Shown piece by piece: positions 16,440 through 26,593 of a DNA stretch of 64,000 nucleotides. A program made the position numbers and the translations under genes. The notes beneath the pieces are model-generated. The model did no database searches. It was not told the DNA's origin and worked only from the letters and a program-made list of their open reading frames with translations. The DNA is from Weeksellaceae bacterium (GTDB lineage Bacteria; Bacteroidota; Bacteroidia; Flavobacteriales; Weeksellaceae), in contig JAIBEX010000014.1 of assembly GCA_019459455.1 (NCBI GenBank), positions 62,001 through 126,000 of the forward strand. The letters run 5' to 3'. Numbering within the stretch: the first letter of the stretch is position 1; each line of letters opens with the position of its first letter.

Positions 16440-17284
16440 ATCAAAATTTTAAGGCTTTTTGGAAGCACTTTTATCTTTACCGGTGACTCTATACGGTTAA
16501 ATTCACCATCCAAATGCCAAATATCGGAATCCACGGCAAATTCAATTTCCGGCACCGAGAGGTAATGAATATACTGATTGGGCACCAACTTCTTGGTGAA
16601 CATCCGGTACGCAAAAATTGGCGAGTGTGCTAAGGGGAATTTTTTGACCAGCGCAATTTCAACCAGTCCGTCACTTTTGCTGGCCAGGGGTGCGATGTAG
16701 GCATTATTACCAAACTGCCGGGTATTTGCGATGTTGATCATCAGATATTTGCCGTCAAATTCCCGGAATTTTTCTTCAAATCGGACGGAAATGGGCTTGT
16801 AGTTCAGAAAGGTCCTGATGGAAGTTCTGATATAGTTTGAAAAGCCGCGGGATGTTTTTTCAAAGGCTTCAATCACCGCTCCGTCGAATCCAATTCCTGA
16901 TACATTAATCGACAGTTTGCCATTCACGGTAAACGTATCAATTTCCTTCACCTGTCCCGATTTAAGTTTTTGCAGCAGGGCATCCAGATTTCCGGAAAAA
17001 TTGTTTTCATTTGAAAATCCGTTCCCCGAGCCGGCGGGAAAAATAGCCAACACTTTTGTTGTGTTTATGATGGTTTTGGCCACGGTTGAAATGGTGCCGT
17101 CACCCCCTACTGCCACAAAAACATCCACCTCATTAAAATGTTCCTTTATAAAGTCATCAGTTCCCCGTACAGAATCTGAAATAAGATACAGCGGATCCTC
17201 CACTTTGCTCCTGAGCTCTCTGATAAAGGGCTGGTAATTTTTTTTTGCGGAAAAAGGATTTATAATGAATGCTACATTCTGCAT
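16436..17284 (-). CDS. Diacylglycerol/lipid kinase family protein (YegS/DagK type)
   Basis: The 282-residue protein has the diacylglycerol-kinase catalytic domain. The phosphate-binding start is FIINPFSAKKN, the nucleotide motif is VAVGGDGTISTVAK, and the following PAGSGNGFSNE replaces the usual P-x-GTxNDFA. It phosphorylates a membrane lipid such as diacylglycerol or a sphingoid base; the exact substrate is not readable. Its stop overlaps the photolyase stop by 4 bp in convergent orientation, so no separate terminator fits there. The upstream lipoprotein gene ends 43 bp before its start. Confidence 0.88.
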   Translation of the reverse strand: MQNVAFIINPFSAKKNYQPFIRELRSKVEDPLYLISDSVRGTDDFIKEHFNEVDVFVAVGGDGTISTVAKTIINTTKVLAIFPAGSGNGFSNENNFSGNLDALLQKLKSGQVKEIDTFTVNGKLSINVSGIGFDGAVIEAFEKTSRGFSNYIRTSIRTFLNYKPISVRFEEKFREFDGKYLMINIANTRQFGNNAYIAPLASKSDGLVEIALVKKFPLAHSPIFAYRMFTKKLVPNQYIHYLSVPEIEFAVDSDIWHLDGEFNRIESPVKIKVLPKSLKILI

Positions 17285-17327
17285 GGCTGTAAAAATAAGT
17301 AGGGCTGATGATCCTCCGGCAATTTAT

Positions 17328-18140
17328 CTATTTGATTGACATTCTCGCTTTAAAATCGGGTTTAAGTGCATTGGATATCTGTGCAAACGGAACCGAAATA
17401 TCAATGATCCCTGCTGCATAAGGTCCAATTTCATACTGTCCATATACGAAGGTAATCTCATTTGCATCAAAGTAAAAATTCTGATTGTAGGTGAGCGTAT
17501 TCGGTTCAAAAAGTTCGCTTTTTCTCTGACCAATACTTTTTAGCAGAATGGTGTTCCAATTAACCGCCGAAACATCCACAATATCATTCAGCATTAGTTT
17601 TTTCTGATGTGCGAGGTCAATCACCTGGTAATTTTCATAAGCATAGCCGTGAGCACCGCCTGTATAGCCATCACCGGTAAACTGTACTGTAAGAAAACCG
17701 TTTTTATTGTCAAAAAGATTCATTTCTGAATTCTGATTCCATTTCTGCGGGTGGGCCGGCATAAAATCAGTGAAATCCTTTTTTGATGCGACAAAATATT
17801 TCTGCATCCGCAGCCTTGCAGTCTTGTCCACGGCGGCTTTTGAATATCCCGGAAGTGGTTTACCTTCATCATAGAGTTCACCTTTATAAAGGCTGTCCAG
17901 GACTGGTTTGTTTAAACCTGAAAACACCAGCAGTTTTTTATGGTAATCAAGGGTTAGGGTTTTCGAAATGACCACCGAATCTGCAACGGTTAGCGAATCT
18001 ATATTCGGGGTGGATGCCGTCCGGGATGCTGAAGTTTTGGATTGAATTGCAGGCGTATCCGTTGTTTGCTGAACTTCCTCCTTTTTGCAGCCTGTCAGGG
18101 CTATAAGCACTATCGCCGAAATTAAAAAATGGTTCTTCAT
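17328..18140 (-). CDS. DUF3298 (RsiV-like) domain lipoprotein
   Basis: The 270-residue protein begins with a lipoprotein signal (MKNHFLISAIVLIALTGCKK), so it should be lipid-anchored at Cys18. A low-complexity Thr/Ser linker follows to about residue 50. The C-terminal half matches the DUF4163/DUF3298 pattern: GYTGGAHGYAYENYQVIDL, and near the end FVYGQYEIGPYAAGIIDISVPF. Related extracytoplasmic domains include the lysozyme-binding anti-sigma RsiV, but no sigma-factor gene is adjacent, so regulation is not implied. A strong terminator separates it from gyrB. Confidence 0.82.
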   Translation of the reverse strand: MKNHFLISAIVLIALTGCKKEEVQQTTDTPAIQSKTSASRTASTPNIDSLTVADSVVISKTLTLDYHKKLLVFSGLNKPVLDSLYKGELYDEGKPLPGYSKAAVDKTARLRMQKYFVASKKDFTDFMPAHPQKWNQNSEMNLFDNKNGFLTVQFTGDGYTGGAHGYAYENYQVIDLAHQKKLMLNDIVDVSAVNWNTILLKSIGQRKSELFEPNTLTYNQNFYFDANEITFVYGQYEIGPYAAGIIDISVPFAQISNALKPDFKARMSIK

Positions 18141-18165
18141 GGTCAGAATTTATTTACAGAAAGCA

Positions 18166-18192
18166 AAAAACCGTCCAAGCAGGACGGTTTTA
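18166..18192. terminator. Bidirectional-type hairpin downstream of gyrB
   Basis: AAACCGTCC (18168-18176) pairs with GGACGGTTT (18182-18190) around a 5-base loop, with an A-run on one side and T-run on the other. It lies 16 bp beyond the gyrB stop and before the next leftward gene. Confidence 0.85.
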
Positions 18193-18207
18193 ATATCTAA
18201 TTGTGTG

Positions 18208-20184
<1,977 letters not shown>

Positions 20185-20336
20185 CTATTTTTAAGTATAA
20201 TTTTAATGATTGTTCTGCGGTTTGCAAAGACTTACAAATATCGGAAAAATCGCAGGAATATGAAAGTTAAAAGTGGTTAAAAAAAAAGAAATTTTCCACA
20301 AAAGCAAAGTCGATTTTTCAGCAGTTTATAATCAAA

Positions 20337-21161
20337 CTATTTGGCGCGAAGCATTACTTCCACCCTTCTGTTTTTGGTCCGGTCCAAATCGTTGATTTCC
20401 GGGTAAACGAGAGGATTGAGATGCCCTAAGCCAACAGATTTAATCCTTTGGGCGCTAATCCCTTTTTTGATTAAGTAATCCTGAACTGTCTTTGCTCTGT
20501 TTACTGAAAGATTATATGTTCCCAAATCTAAATCCAACCCGTCAAAATCTTCGTATTCACAACAGATATGTCCCTGAAGTTCAACAGTCATTCTGGGGTT
20601 TGTTTTCAGAATTTCGTAGAGTCTGAGGAGTTTAGAATCAGCTTTTGGCAACCAGACATGACGGCCACCAATAAAATTGATTTCAGGAAGCAAAAAAGTA
20701 TCTTTTACTTTCATTTCATTAACTTTTACGTCGAAAAAACTCGGGAAATTCTTTTTAGAAATTTTTTCGCCCGGTAAGAACTGTTTTTCTATAAAAATAT
20801 CGACTCGGCGGTTTTTTGCAAGTAAAGCTTCTGTACTGTTATCGTTAATCTGTTTTCCTTCGCCCAAACCGACAGAATTTCCCAATTTGACATTTTTCCC
20901 CATTTTAACTTTCAGATATTCACTAACGCTCATTGCCCTGTTTTCTGAAAGTTTTTTGTTGAGTTCTGCGCTCCCTAAAGGATTCGCATTACCAAAAATG
21001 CGAAAGGTAAGATTCGATTTTAACTGCGATAAACTATCCAGTTTTTTTTTGGAACCCGGGCTCAGATCAAAACTGTTGTTCTCAAAATAGACTGAGGTAA
21101 GCATCTGTGAAGAAAATTGCACGGATAGAAAAAAGAAAAAAAGCACAAGAAAAGGTTTCAT
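20337..21161 (-). CDS. Secreted protein with two tandem OmpA-like domains
   Basis: The 274-residue protein has a signal peptide (MKPFLVLFFFFLSVQFSSQ) and two OmpA/MotB-like modules. One spans about residues 22-130 (VYFENNSFDLSPGSKKKLD... LSENRAMSVSEYLK... NRRVDIFIE). The second spans about 165-274 (LLRLYEILKTNPRMTVELQGH... LSVNRAKTVQDYLIKKGI... NRRVEVML). No transmembrane barrel or lipobox was seen. In module two the usual TDxxG loop is replaced by GHICCEYEDFDG with two adjacent Cys. Binding to peptidoglycan is expected for such domains, with specificity uncertain. Confidence 0.82.
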   Translation of the reverse strand: MKPFLVLFFFFLSVQFSSQMLTSVYFENNSFDLSPGSKKKLDSLSQLKSNLTFRIFGNANPLGSAELNKKLSENRAMSVSEYLKVKMGKNVKLGNSVGLGEGKQINDNSTEALLAKNRRVDIFIEKQFLPGEKISKKNFPSFFDVKVNEMKVKDTFLLPEINFIGGRHVWLPKADSKLLRLYEILKTNPRMTVELQGHICCEYEDFDGLDLDLGTYNLSVNRAKTVQDYLIKKGISAQRIKSVGLGHLNPLVYPEINDLDRTKNRRVEVMLRAK

Positions 21162-21248
21162 TTAATCAGTTTTTCTTAAAAACGCCAGCGGATCACTGTT
21201 TATTATAGAATAATGCAATGTTGAAAAACATTAGTCTGGCACTCTCTT

Positions 21249-21434
21249 ATGTTTCTCAGGACAGGTGAAAGCCTGAAACAATTCCGCGCTTTTAATCTCT
21301 TAACCAAAACTTTCCTTAATGACAAGAACTGCTTTCCAATTATTGACCCGTCTTTTACTGACGGTTATTGCAGGGTCCGGATAGGAGATTTGGAGTTCTA
21401 TATTAATGAGGACGGAATAGAATATATCAAATAA
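21249..21434 (+). CDS. Possible small protein (61 residues), unknown
   Basis: This ATG-started small ORF lies in the gap between the OmpA-like gene and lysS, on the opposite strand to both. The product is soluble-looking and ends YCRVRIGDLEFYINEDGIEYIK, which reads like a real beta-strand pattern rather than random translation. Its stop codon is at the first bases of the strong hairpin at 21433-21464, which would terminate it. No promoter with a good -33/-7 pair was found. It may equally be chance. Confidence 0.3.
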   Translation: MFLRTGESLKQFRAFNLLTKTFLNDKNCFPIIDPSFTDGYCRVRIGDLEFYINEDGIEYIK

Positions 21435-21464
21435 TAAATCCTGAAATGTTTTTCAGGATTTATT
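21433..21464. terminator. Strong bidirectional hairpin between lysS and the small ORF
   Basis: A perfect 14-bp stem, AATAAATCCTGAAA (21433-21446) with TTTCAGGATTTATT (21451-21464), closes on a 4-base loop. It lies 33 bp beyond the lysS stop. Confidence 0.85.
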
Positions 21465-21496
21465 GATTAGAATATTTGGTTTGATTTCCCTTATTC

Positions 21497-23194
21497 CTAA
21501 ACTAAAGTCATCAAAAGATTTTCTTCAATTTTCTCCACTTTTACCAAATTATGCTTGGTTAAAACCTTACTCGCTTTGTCCCATTTTTTACCGGAGAGCT
21601 GTGCGCGGGTTTTTACCTCTGAAAGTTCCATGGCCTCTTCCTGAGAGTTCAGGATTTCCAGGATTACCTTCTCATCTTCTCCAAGCTCCACCTGAGGTAC
21701 CGTTTTCTCCGGTTTCATCTGAGGAAAAAAGAGAACTTCCTGAATGGAGGCATTGTTCGTTAAAAACATGATTAAACGGTCCATTCCAATTCCCAGACCT
21801 GATGTTGGAGGCATTCCGTATTCCAGTGCTCTCAGGAAATCGTTATCAATAAACATCGCTTCATCATCACCTCTTTCGGAGAGGGCCAGCTGCGCTTCAA
21901 ACCGTTCTCTCTGGTCTATCGGATCATTAAGTTCAGAGTAGGCATTGGCGACTTCCTTACCACAGATCATCAGTTCAAAACGCTCCGTAAGGCCTTCCTT
22001 GGTCCTGTGTTTCTTAGTTAAAGGCGACATTTCTACCGGATAGTCCGTTATAAAGGTGGGCTGTATGAAATTTCCTTCGCATTTCTCACCGAAAATCTCA
22101 TCGATCAGTTTTCCTTTGCCCATAGTTTCATCGACCTCAATACCGATTGACTTTGCAAAATCAAACAATTCTTTTTCCGATTTTCCGGTGATGTCGAAAC
22201 CGGTGAATTTTTGAATGGCTTCTGTCATCGAAATTCTGGGATATGGCGCTTTAAAATCGATCTCATGCGCTCCAAAAGTGGCTGTAGTGATTCCATTTAC
22301 CTGGACCGCACAGAATTCCAGCAGTTTTTCGGTGAAATCCATCATCCAGTTATAATCTTTGTAGGCCACATAGATTTCCATCGCGGTGAATTCGGGGTTA
22401 TGCGTACGGTCCATTCCCTCATTCCGGAAGTTCTTGGAAAACTCGTAAACCCCGTCAAATCCGCCAACAATAAGCCTTTTTAAATAGAGCTCGTTCGCAA
22501 CCCGAAGATATAAAGGAATATCCAGTGCGTTATGATGGGTGATGAATGGCCGGGCCGCGGCTCCCCCTGGAATGGACTGCAGGATTGGCGTTTCCACTTC
22601 AAAATAACCTGCGTCGTTGAAGAATGTACGCATGGCGTTGAAGAGTTTCGTTCTTTTTACAAACACCTCTTTCACGTGTGGGTTTACCGTTAAATCCACA
22701 TAACGTTGGCGGTAGCGCTGTTCAGCATCGTTGAAGGCATCATGCACTACCCCGTTCTCATCTGTTCGCGGCTGCGGAAGCGGGCGTAATGATTTGGTGA
22801 GGATTTTAAAATTTTTAACCATCACGGTCATCTCACCCACCTGTGTCATAAAAAGCTCACCTTCAATACCGATGATATCACCGATGTCCAGGAGATGTTT
22901 GTAGACCTCATTATACAATGTTTTATCCTCTCCGGTGCAGATTTCGTCGCGGTTGAAATATACCTGAATCCGTCCTTCGGAGTCCTGCAGTTCAGCAAAA
23001 CTGGCCTTACCCTGGATTCTTCTGGTCATCAGGCGGCCGGCAATCTGCACTTTCTTTCCCTCCTCAAAATTCTGTTTTATACCCTTAGTGGTTTCTGATA
23101 TTTTATATTCCTCGGCCGGAAAAGCGTCGATTCCCATTTTCTGAAGGGTCTCCAGTTTTTCTCTTCTGATCAATTCCTGTTCTGATAACTGCAT
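21497..23194 (-). CDS. lysS: Lysyl-tRNA synthetase, class II
   Basis: The 565-residue enzyme charges tRNA-Lys. The N-terminal OB-fold anticodon domain covers about residues 55-155 (IAGRLMTRRIQGKASFAELQDSEGRIQVY). The class II catalytic core follows, with motif 2 (NFRNEGMDRTHNPEFTAMEIY) and motif 3 (GLGIGMDRLIMFLTN). After the core there is an extension of about 65 residues beginning near LGEDEKVILEILNSQEEAMELSEV, rich in charged residues and resembling a small winged-helix tail, as I recall in other flavobacterial LysRS. The gene is monocistronic, with a strong terminator behind it. Confidence 0.96.
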   Translation of the reverse strand: MQLSEQELIRREKLETLQKMGIDAFPAEEYKISETTKGIKQNFEEGKKVQIAGRLMTRRIQGKASFAELQDSEGRIQVYFNRDEICTGEDKTLYNEVYKHLLDIGDIIGIEGELFMTQVGEMTVMVKNFKILTKSLRPLPQPRTDENGVVHDAFNDAEQRYRQRYVDLTVNPHVKEVFVKRTKLFNAMRTFFNDAGYFEVETPILQSIPGGAAARPFITHHNALDIPLYLRVANELYLKRLIVGGFDGVYEFSKNFRNEGMDRTHNPEFTAMEIYVAYKDYNWMMDFTEKLLEFCAVQVNGITTATFGAHEIDFKAPYPRISMTEAIQKFTGFDITGKSEKELFDFAKSIGIEVDETMGKGKLIDEIFGEKCEGNFIQPTFITDYPVEMSPLTKKHRTKEGLTERFELMICGKEVANAYSELNDPIDQRERFEAQLALSERGDDEAMFIDNDFLRALEYGMPPTSGLGIGMDRLIMFLTNNASIQEVLFFPQMKPEKTVPQVELGEDEKVILEILNSQEEAMELSEVKTRAQLSGKKWDKASKVLTKHNLVKVEKIEENLLMTLV

Positions 23195-23344
23195 GTTTTC
23201 TTGCTTTTTAAGAGCGCAAATTTAGTGATTTTTCCTCAATGTAATTCGCGCTGGAAAATAATAAAAGCAGTCCCAGACGACCGCTTAAAAATCATTTTTT
23301 GATGACTTCAACTTACCATGAGAAGTATTGAAGCATCGTCACAA

Positions 23345-23542
23345 TCATTTGGAAGCTGCAGAATCGGTTGCCACTGGATCTACTGTGGAAGTAGCTGTGG
23401 GTGTCGTAACCGTTTGTGTACTATCCACGCTGGTAACTTCAGGCTCCTCCAACATTCTGTTGCTTTCTGTTGATGATTCTTTTTCTGTACAGCTTGTAAG
23501 TATCAAACCGCCGATGAACACAATTACTGATAATTTTTTCAT
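23345..23542 (-). CDS. Small lipoprotein, Thr/Ser-rich
   Basis: The 65-residue product runs from the ATG at 23540-23542. The lipoprotein signal is MKKLSVIVFIGGLILTSCTEK, with the lipid-acceptor Cys at residue 18. The mature part is disordered and rich in Thr, Ser, Val and Asp (VTSVDSTQTVTTPTATSTVD). No function can be read. It stands alone between lysS and a divergent gene. Its style resembles the lipoprotein at 54443-54679. Confidence 0.65.
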   Translation of the reverse strand: MKKLSVIVFIGGLILTSCTEKESSTESNRMLEEPEVTSVDSTQTVTTPTATSTVDPVATDSAASK

Positions 23543-23698
23543 TGTCAATTTTATTTTGGGCAAAAATAGAGTTTTACTTCTTAATGTTCAATTTTAAAGC
23601 AGGCAATTGAAGAATCCGCATCACTTTATTTTTATTTAAAGTAAATACAAATTGCAACTGTCTCACACTTAAACAACTATAATTTGTACCTTTGGAAG

Positions 23699-24085
23699 GT
23701 GAAACGGCCGATTGTTTATTTACTGCTGTCCATTTACCTGCTTTCGTTTACGGAGGTACGGCAGGTAATGAAATTTCCCAATCTGGTGGAGCATTACATT
23801 TCCCATAAACTCACAAACAAAGACACCACACTGTTTTCCTTCCTCAAAATGCATTACCTCGATGACCAGTTGGTGGATTCGGATTACCAGCAGGACATGA
23901 AACTTCCGTTCAAAACACATGAAGCAAATGCCTTTTCCATTAATTTGCTTGCGCTTCCTGACCGTTTTGGATTCCTGATAAAAGTTCCGGAAATATTCCG
24001 GAAAAAAGCACCTATTTTTTCATACAGTCCAAATTATGCTTCCAATTCTTTAGCATCTATATTTCGTCCGCCGATTTTAATTTAA
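23699..24085 (+). CDS. Small membrane-anchored protein of unknown function
   Basis: From a GTG start at 23699 the product has 128 residues. An N-terminal hydrophobic segment (IVYLLLSIYLLSFTEV) looks like a signal or anchor. It is followed by a stretch with FSFLKMHYLDDQLVDSDYQQDMKLPFKTH. I recall similar small Bacteroidota proteins with an MHY...D..DMQLPFK pattern, often near metal-efflux genes, but cannot verify this. A TATAATTTG-like element lies upstream near 23680. The frameshifted membrane-protein gene follows on the same strand. Confidence 0.6.
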   Translation: MKRPIVYLLLSIYLLSFTEVRQVMKFPNLVEHYISHKLTNKDTTLFSFLKMHYLDDQLVDSDYQQDMKLPFKTHEANAFSINLLALPDRFGFLIKVPEIFRKKAPIFSYSPNYASNSLASIFRPPILI

Positions 24086-24110
24086 GTAGTAATCCAGCAT
24101 AAGAAATATT

Positions 24111-24130
24111 TTCAATAAAGCTTTATTGAA
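24111..24130. repeat. Perfect 20-bp palindrome
   Basis: TTCAATAAAGCTTTATTGAA is its own reverse complement with no spacer. It lies 26 bp after one stop codon and 45 bp before the ATG at 24175. It could be a regulator operator or, since a hairpin would need an unpaired loop, a weaker terminator stem. Confidence 0.6.
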
Positions 24131-24174
24131 GAAGTTTCGCATTCAATTATTATTTAAATTATAAAATCAACAAA

Positions 24175-24676
24175 ATGAACAATGCACATCTGCATTTGGT
24201 GGTTAACCATTTGCCCATAATATTTCCTCTTGTAGGAACAGTCCTTCTTGTCATCGGTATTTTTAACTAAAACCGAAATCTCCAAACGGAATGCTTATAT
24301 CACTTTTATTTTAGGTGCTCTTGCATCAATAGCTGCAATGGCAACCGGAGAAGGTGCCGAAGAGGGTGTCGAAAACCTTACCGGCGTTGCCGAAAGTTTA
24401 ATTAAAACACATGAGGAAGCTGCTGAACTATTCGCAGGTCTGTCATATTTTTTAGGGGGAATAAGTACGGTAGCGCTTTTTGCCAGTTTCAAGAACTATA
24501 CTTTTTCTAAAATAATGCCTTTTATTGTAGGCTTATTTGCCTTGGCAACATTGTTTTTTGCTCAAAAAGCCGGTACAACAGGTGGCGAAATCCGTCATAC
24601 GGAAATCAGAAGCGGAGCCGCAATCCAAAACTCCGAAGGAAACGCATCGGAAACGGGCGATCATGATGATGATTAG
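24175..24676 (+). pseudogene. Frameshifted membrane-protein gene (DUF2231-like)
   Basis: Two reading frames together spell one protein. Frame A starts at ATG 24175 (MNNAHLHLVVNHLPIIFPLVG...) and stops at 24268-24270. Frame B continues from about 24258 as TKTEISKRNAYITFILGALASI... to 24676. Joining them at the T5 run at 24260-24264 with one T fewer gives an uninterrupted membrane protein of about 166 residues: four hydrophobic helices, a conserved HLHLVVNHLPI start, a GEGAEEGVENL loop, and a polar His/Asp-rich tail (GDHDDD). The break may be a true mutation, a phase-variable tract, or a base-calling error in the homopolymer. Function is unknown. Confidence 0.7.
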
Positions 24677-24787
24677 TGTCATTTTAAAGCTTTTGAACAT
24701 CATAAAATTATTAAAATGAGCTCATTGGTTCGTAAATTTACTTAGTTGACAGCCCGGAATGCAACGTAATATTGGCTTTGCTTAAGA

Positions 24788-24814
24788 TTGGCAAAGTCTT
24801 TTTTTATATTTTTG
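24788..24814 (+). promoter_or_regulatory. Promoter for the glutamine amidotransferase gene
   Basis: TTG at 24788-24790 and TATTTTTG at 24807-24814 are 16 bp apart, close to the flavobacterial TTG-N17-TAnnTTTG consensus. The ATG follows 4 bp after the -7 box, so the mRNA would be nearly leaderless or begin at the start codon. Confidence 0.55.
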
Positions 24815-24818
24815 CGGG

Positions 24819-25388
24819 ATGAAAATTTTGGTCCTGGACAATTACGACAGTTTTACCTACAACCTGGTCCAAATGACGGAGCAAATAATCGGGAAGCATG
24901 TTTTTGTCTCTAAAAATGATGAGATTTCGCTTGAGGAGGTTGAGAGGTTCGACAAGATCATTCTGTCACCAGGTCCGGGAATACCTTCGGAATCCGGTAT
25001 CCTATTGGAACTGATCCGGAATTTCTACACCAAAAAATCCCTACTGGGAATTTGTCTGGGGCAGCAGGCGATTGCAGAGGTATTCGGTGGAAGCCTTTTC
25101 AATCTCAGGGAAATCTACCACGGTGTCGCCACGGAAGTACAGGTCCTGGGCGCCGACAGTAAACTTTTCCGTAATCTTCCTGAAAAATTTAACGCCGGCA
25201 GGTATCACAGTTGGGCAGTAAATCCGGCCGGTTTTCCTGAAGAACTGGAAATTACTGCGACCGACTCCGAAGGGATGATTATGGCCCTACAGCACCGTAT
25301 CCATGATGTACATGCGGTTCAGTTTCATCCCGAAAGTGTCCTGACTCCACTCGGCAGGCAAATGTTGATGAACTTCATCATCGATTAA
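24819..25388 (+). CDS. Glutamine amidotransferase of chorismate enzymes (PabA/TrpG type)
   Basis: The 189-residue class I glutamine amidotransferase releases ammonia from glutamine for anthranilate or 4-amino-4-deoxychorismate synthesis. The triad is intact: Cys79 (LLGICLGQQ), His170 and Glu172 (VQFHPES). LDNYDSFTYNLVQ at 6-18 and the oxyanion loop SPGPGIP are also typical. No trpE, trpD, pabB or pabC gene is next to it, so the sequence cannot decide between folate (PabA) and tryptophan (TrpG) use. A stand-alone copy makes PabA or a shared role more likely. Confidence 0.9.
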   Translation: MKILVLDNYDSFTYNLVQMTEQIIGKHVFVSKNDEISLEEVERFDKIILSPGPGIPSESGILLELIRNFYTKKSLLGICLGQQAIAEVFGGSLFNLREIYHGVATEVQVLGADSKLFRNLPEKFNAGRYHSWAVNPAGFPEELEITATDSEGMIMALQHRIHDVHAVQFHPESVLTPLGRQMLMNFIID

Positions 25389-25415
25389 TATTCTCTGCAT
25401 AATAAAATTAATCCT

Positions 25416-25423
25416 TAAATTTG
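25416..25423 (+). promoter_or_regulatory. Candidate -7 box for lipB
   Basis: TAAATTTG matches TAnnTTTG and lies 16 bp before the lipB ATG. No clear TTG is found at -33. Confidence 0.4.
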
Positions 25424-25439
25424 ACCTTCAAAATTCAAA

Positions 25440-26162
25440 ATGACAGCAACTCAGAATAAGACTTTAGTGTTTCGGGACCTTGGGCTGATGGACTATATGC
25501 CGGCGTTCGACTACCAGGCAAAGTTAATGCAGGATATCATTGACCTGAAACTCAAGAACCGCTACAGGACCGATGGTGAATATGAGGAAACGCCAAATTA
25601 TCTGCTTTTTGTAGAACATCCACATGTATATACTTTGGGAAAATCCGGAGACGAACATAACATGCTCGCCAATGAGCAGAAGCTGAAGGACATCAATGCC
25701 ACCTATGTTAAAACCAACCGGGGTGGTGACATTACCTATCACGGTTTTGGACAACTCGTGGGCTACCCTGTGTTGGACCTCGACAATTTTAAATCGGACA
25801 TTCATCTCTATATGCGCAACCTGGAGGAAGTGATCATCCGGACGGTTGCCGAATACGGTCTGAAGGGCGAAAGAAGCGAAGGGGAAACCGGCGTCTGGCT
25901 GGATGTGGGGAAACCCTATGCAAGAAAAATATGCGCCATGGGCGTGAAAACATCAAAATGGGTTACCATGCACGGTTTTGCACTGAATGTGAATACTGAC
26001 CTGCGTTATTTTGAATACATTATCCCGTGCGGAATCAGAGATAAGGCGGTGACCTCCCTAAAACGCGAGCTGGAAAGGGAATTTTCTGCAGATGAAATCC
26101 TGGAGGTGAAGGAGAAGATAAAAAACCATTTCAGCCAAATATTTGAGGCAGAACTTATATAG
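25440..26162 (+). CDS. lipB: Lipoyl(octanoyl) transferase
   Basis: The 240-residue enzyme moves octanoate from acyl-carrier protein onto lipoyl domains of 2-oxoacid dehydrogenases and the glycine-cleavage H protein. The family signature is clear: TNRGGDITYHGFGQLVGYP at 92-110, the catalytic Lys163 (ARKICAMGVK) and Cys197 (IPCGIRDKAVTSL). It starts at ATG 25440, 51 bp after the amidotransferase gene, and is followed by a hairpin terminator shared with the convergent monooxygenase gene. Confidence 0.95.
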   Translation: MTATQNKTLVFRDLGLMDYMPAFDYQAKLMQDIIDLKLKNRYRTDGEYEETPNYLLFVEHPHVYTLGKSGDEHNMLANEQKLKDINATYVKTNRGGDITYHGFGQLVGYPVLDLDNFKSDIHLYMRNLEEVIIRTVAEYGLKGERSEGETGVWLDVGKPYARKICAMGVKTSKWVTMHGFALNVNTDLRYFEYIIPCGIRDKAVTSLKRELEREFSADEILEVKEKIKNHFSQIFEAELI

Positions 26163-26165
26163 AAC

Positions 26166-26190
26166 AAAAGAGCGGATGATGCGCTCTTTT
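26166..26190. terminator. Bidirectional terminator between lipB and the ABM gene
   Basis: AAAAGAGCG (26166-26174) pairs perfectly with CGCTCTTTT (26182-26190) across a 7-base loop, followed by more T. It sits between two convergent genes. Confidence 0.88.
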
Positions 26191-26194
26191 TTAT

Positions 26195-26488
26195 TTAAAG
26201 CGTCTTATATCCTTTATAGACCTGCGCCGTTTCTTCAAGGAGCGGAGCCGACAGCCTTCTGAAATCCTGAATATGATCGGTTCCCGTGTGCTTATAATGG
26301 TGCTCCGCGGATTCCCAAAGTTCAACAATGAAAAAAACGCCTTTATTTTCACCGTCTTCCACCAAATCATACTGCAGGCATCCCTCTTCTTTACGGGTTT
26401 CATTTACCAGTTTTTTCAATATTTCAACGGCATCCATAAGGGAATTTTCGCGGAAACGGAAAAGTGCAACGATGTAAAGTTTACCCAT
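26195..26488 (-). CDS. Putative quinol monooxygenase / ABM-domain protein
   Basis: The 97-residue product starts at ATG 26486-26488 (MGKLYIVALFRFR). The antibiotic-biosynthesis-monooxygenase fold is recognised by the pattern KLVNETRKEEGCLQYDLVED, then FFIVELWESAEHHYKHTGTDHIQDF. Such small ferredoxin-like dimers (YgiN type) act on quinols or simply bind aromatic compounds. A longer upstream frame without a credible start was not used. The gene is convergent with lipB and divergent from the DUF4268 gene. Confidence 0.85.
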   Translation of the reverse strand: MGKLYIVALFRFRENSLMDAVEILKKLVNETRKEEGCLQYDLVEDGENKGVFFIVELWESAEHHYKHTGTDHIQDFRRLSAPLLEETAQVYKGYKTL

Positions 26489-26593
26489 AACTTTTAATAT
26501 TTGAACAAAAATACAAAAAGACGCGAAGAATCGCGTTGGCAGCGGTAAATAAAATCCGTATGTTCGTACACACCAACAACATCTCTGCATACT

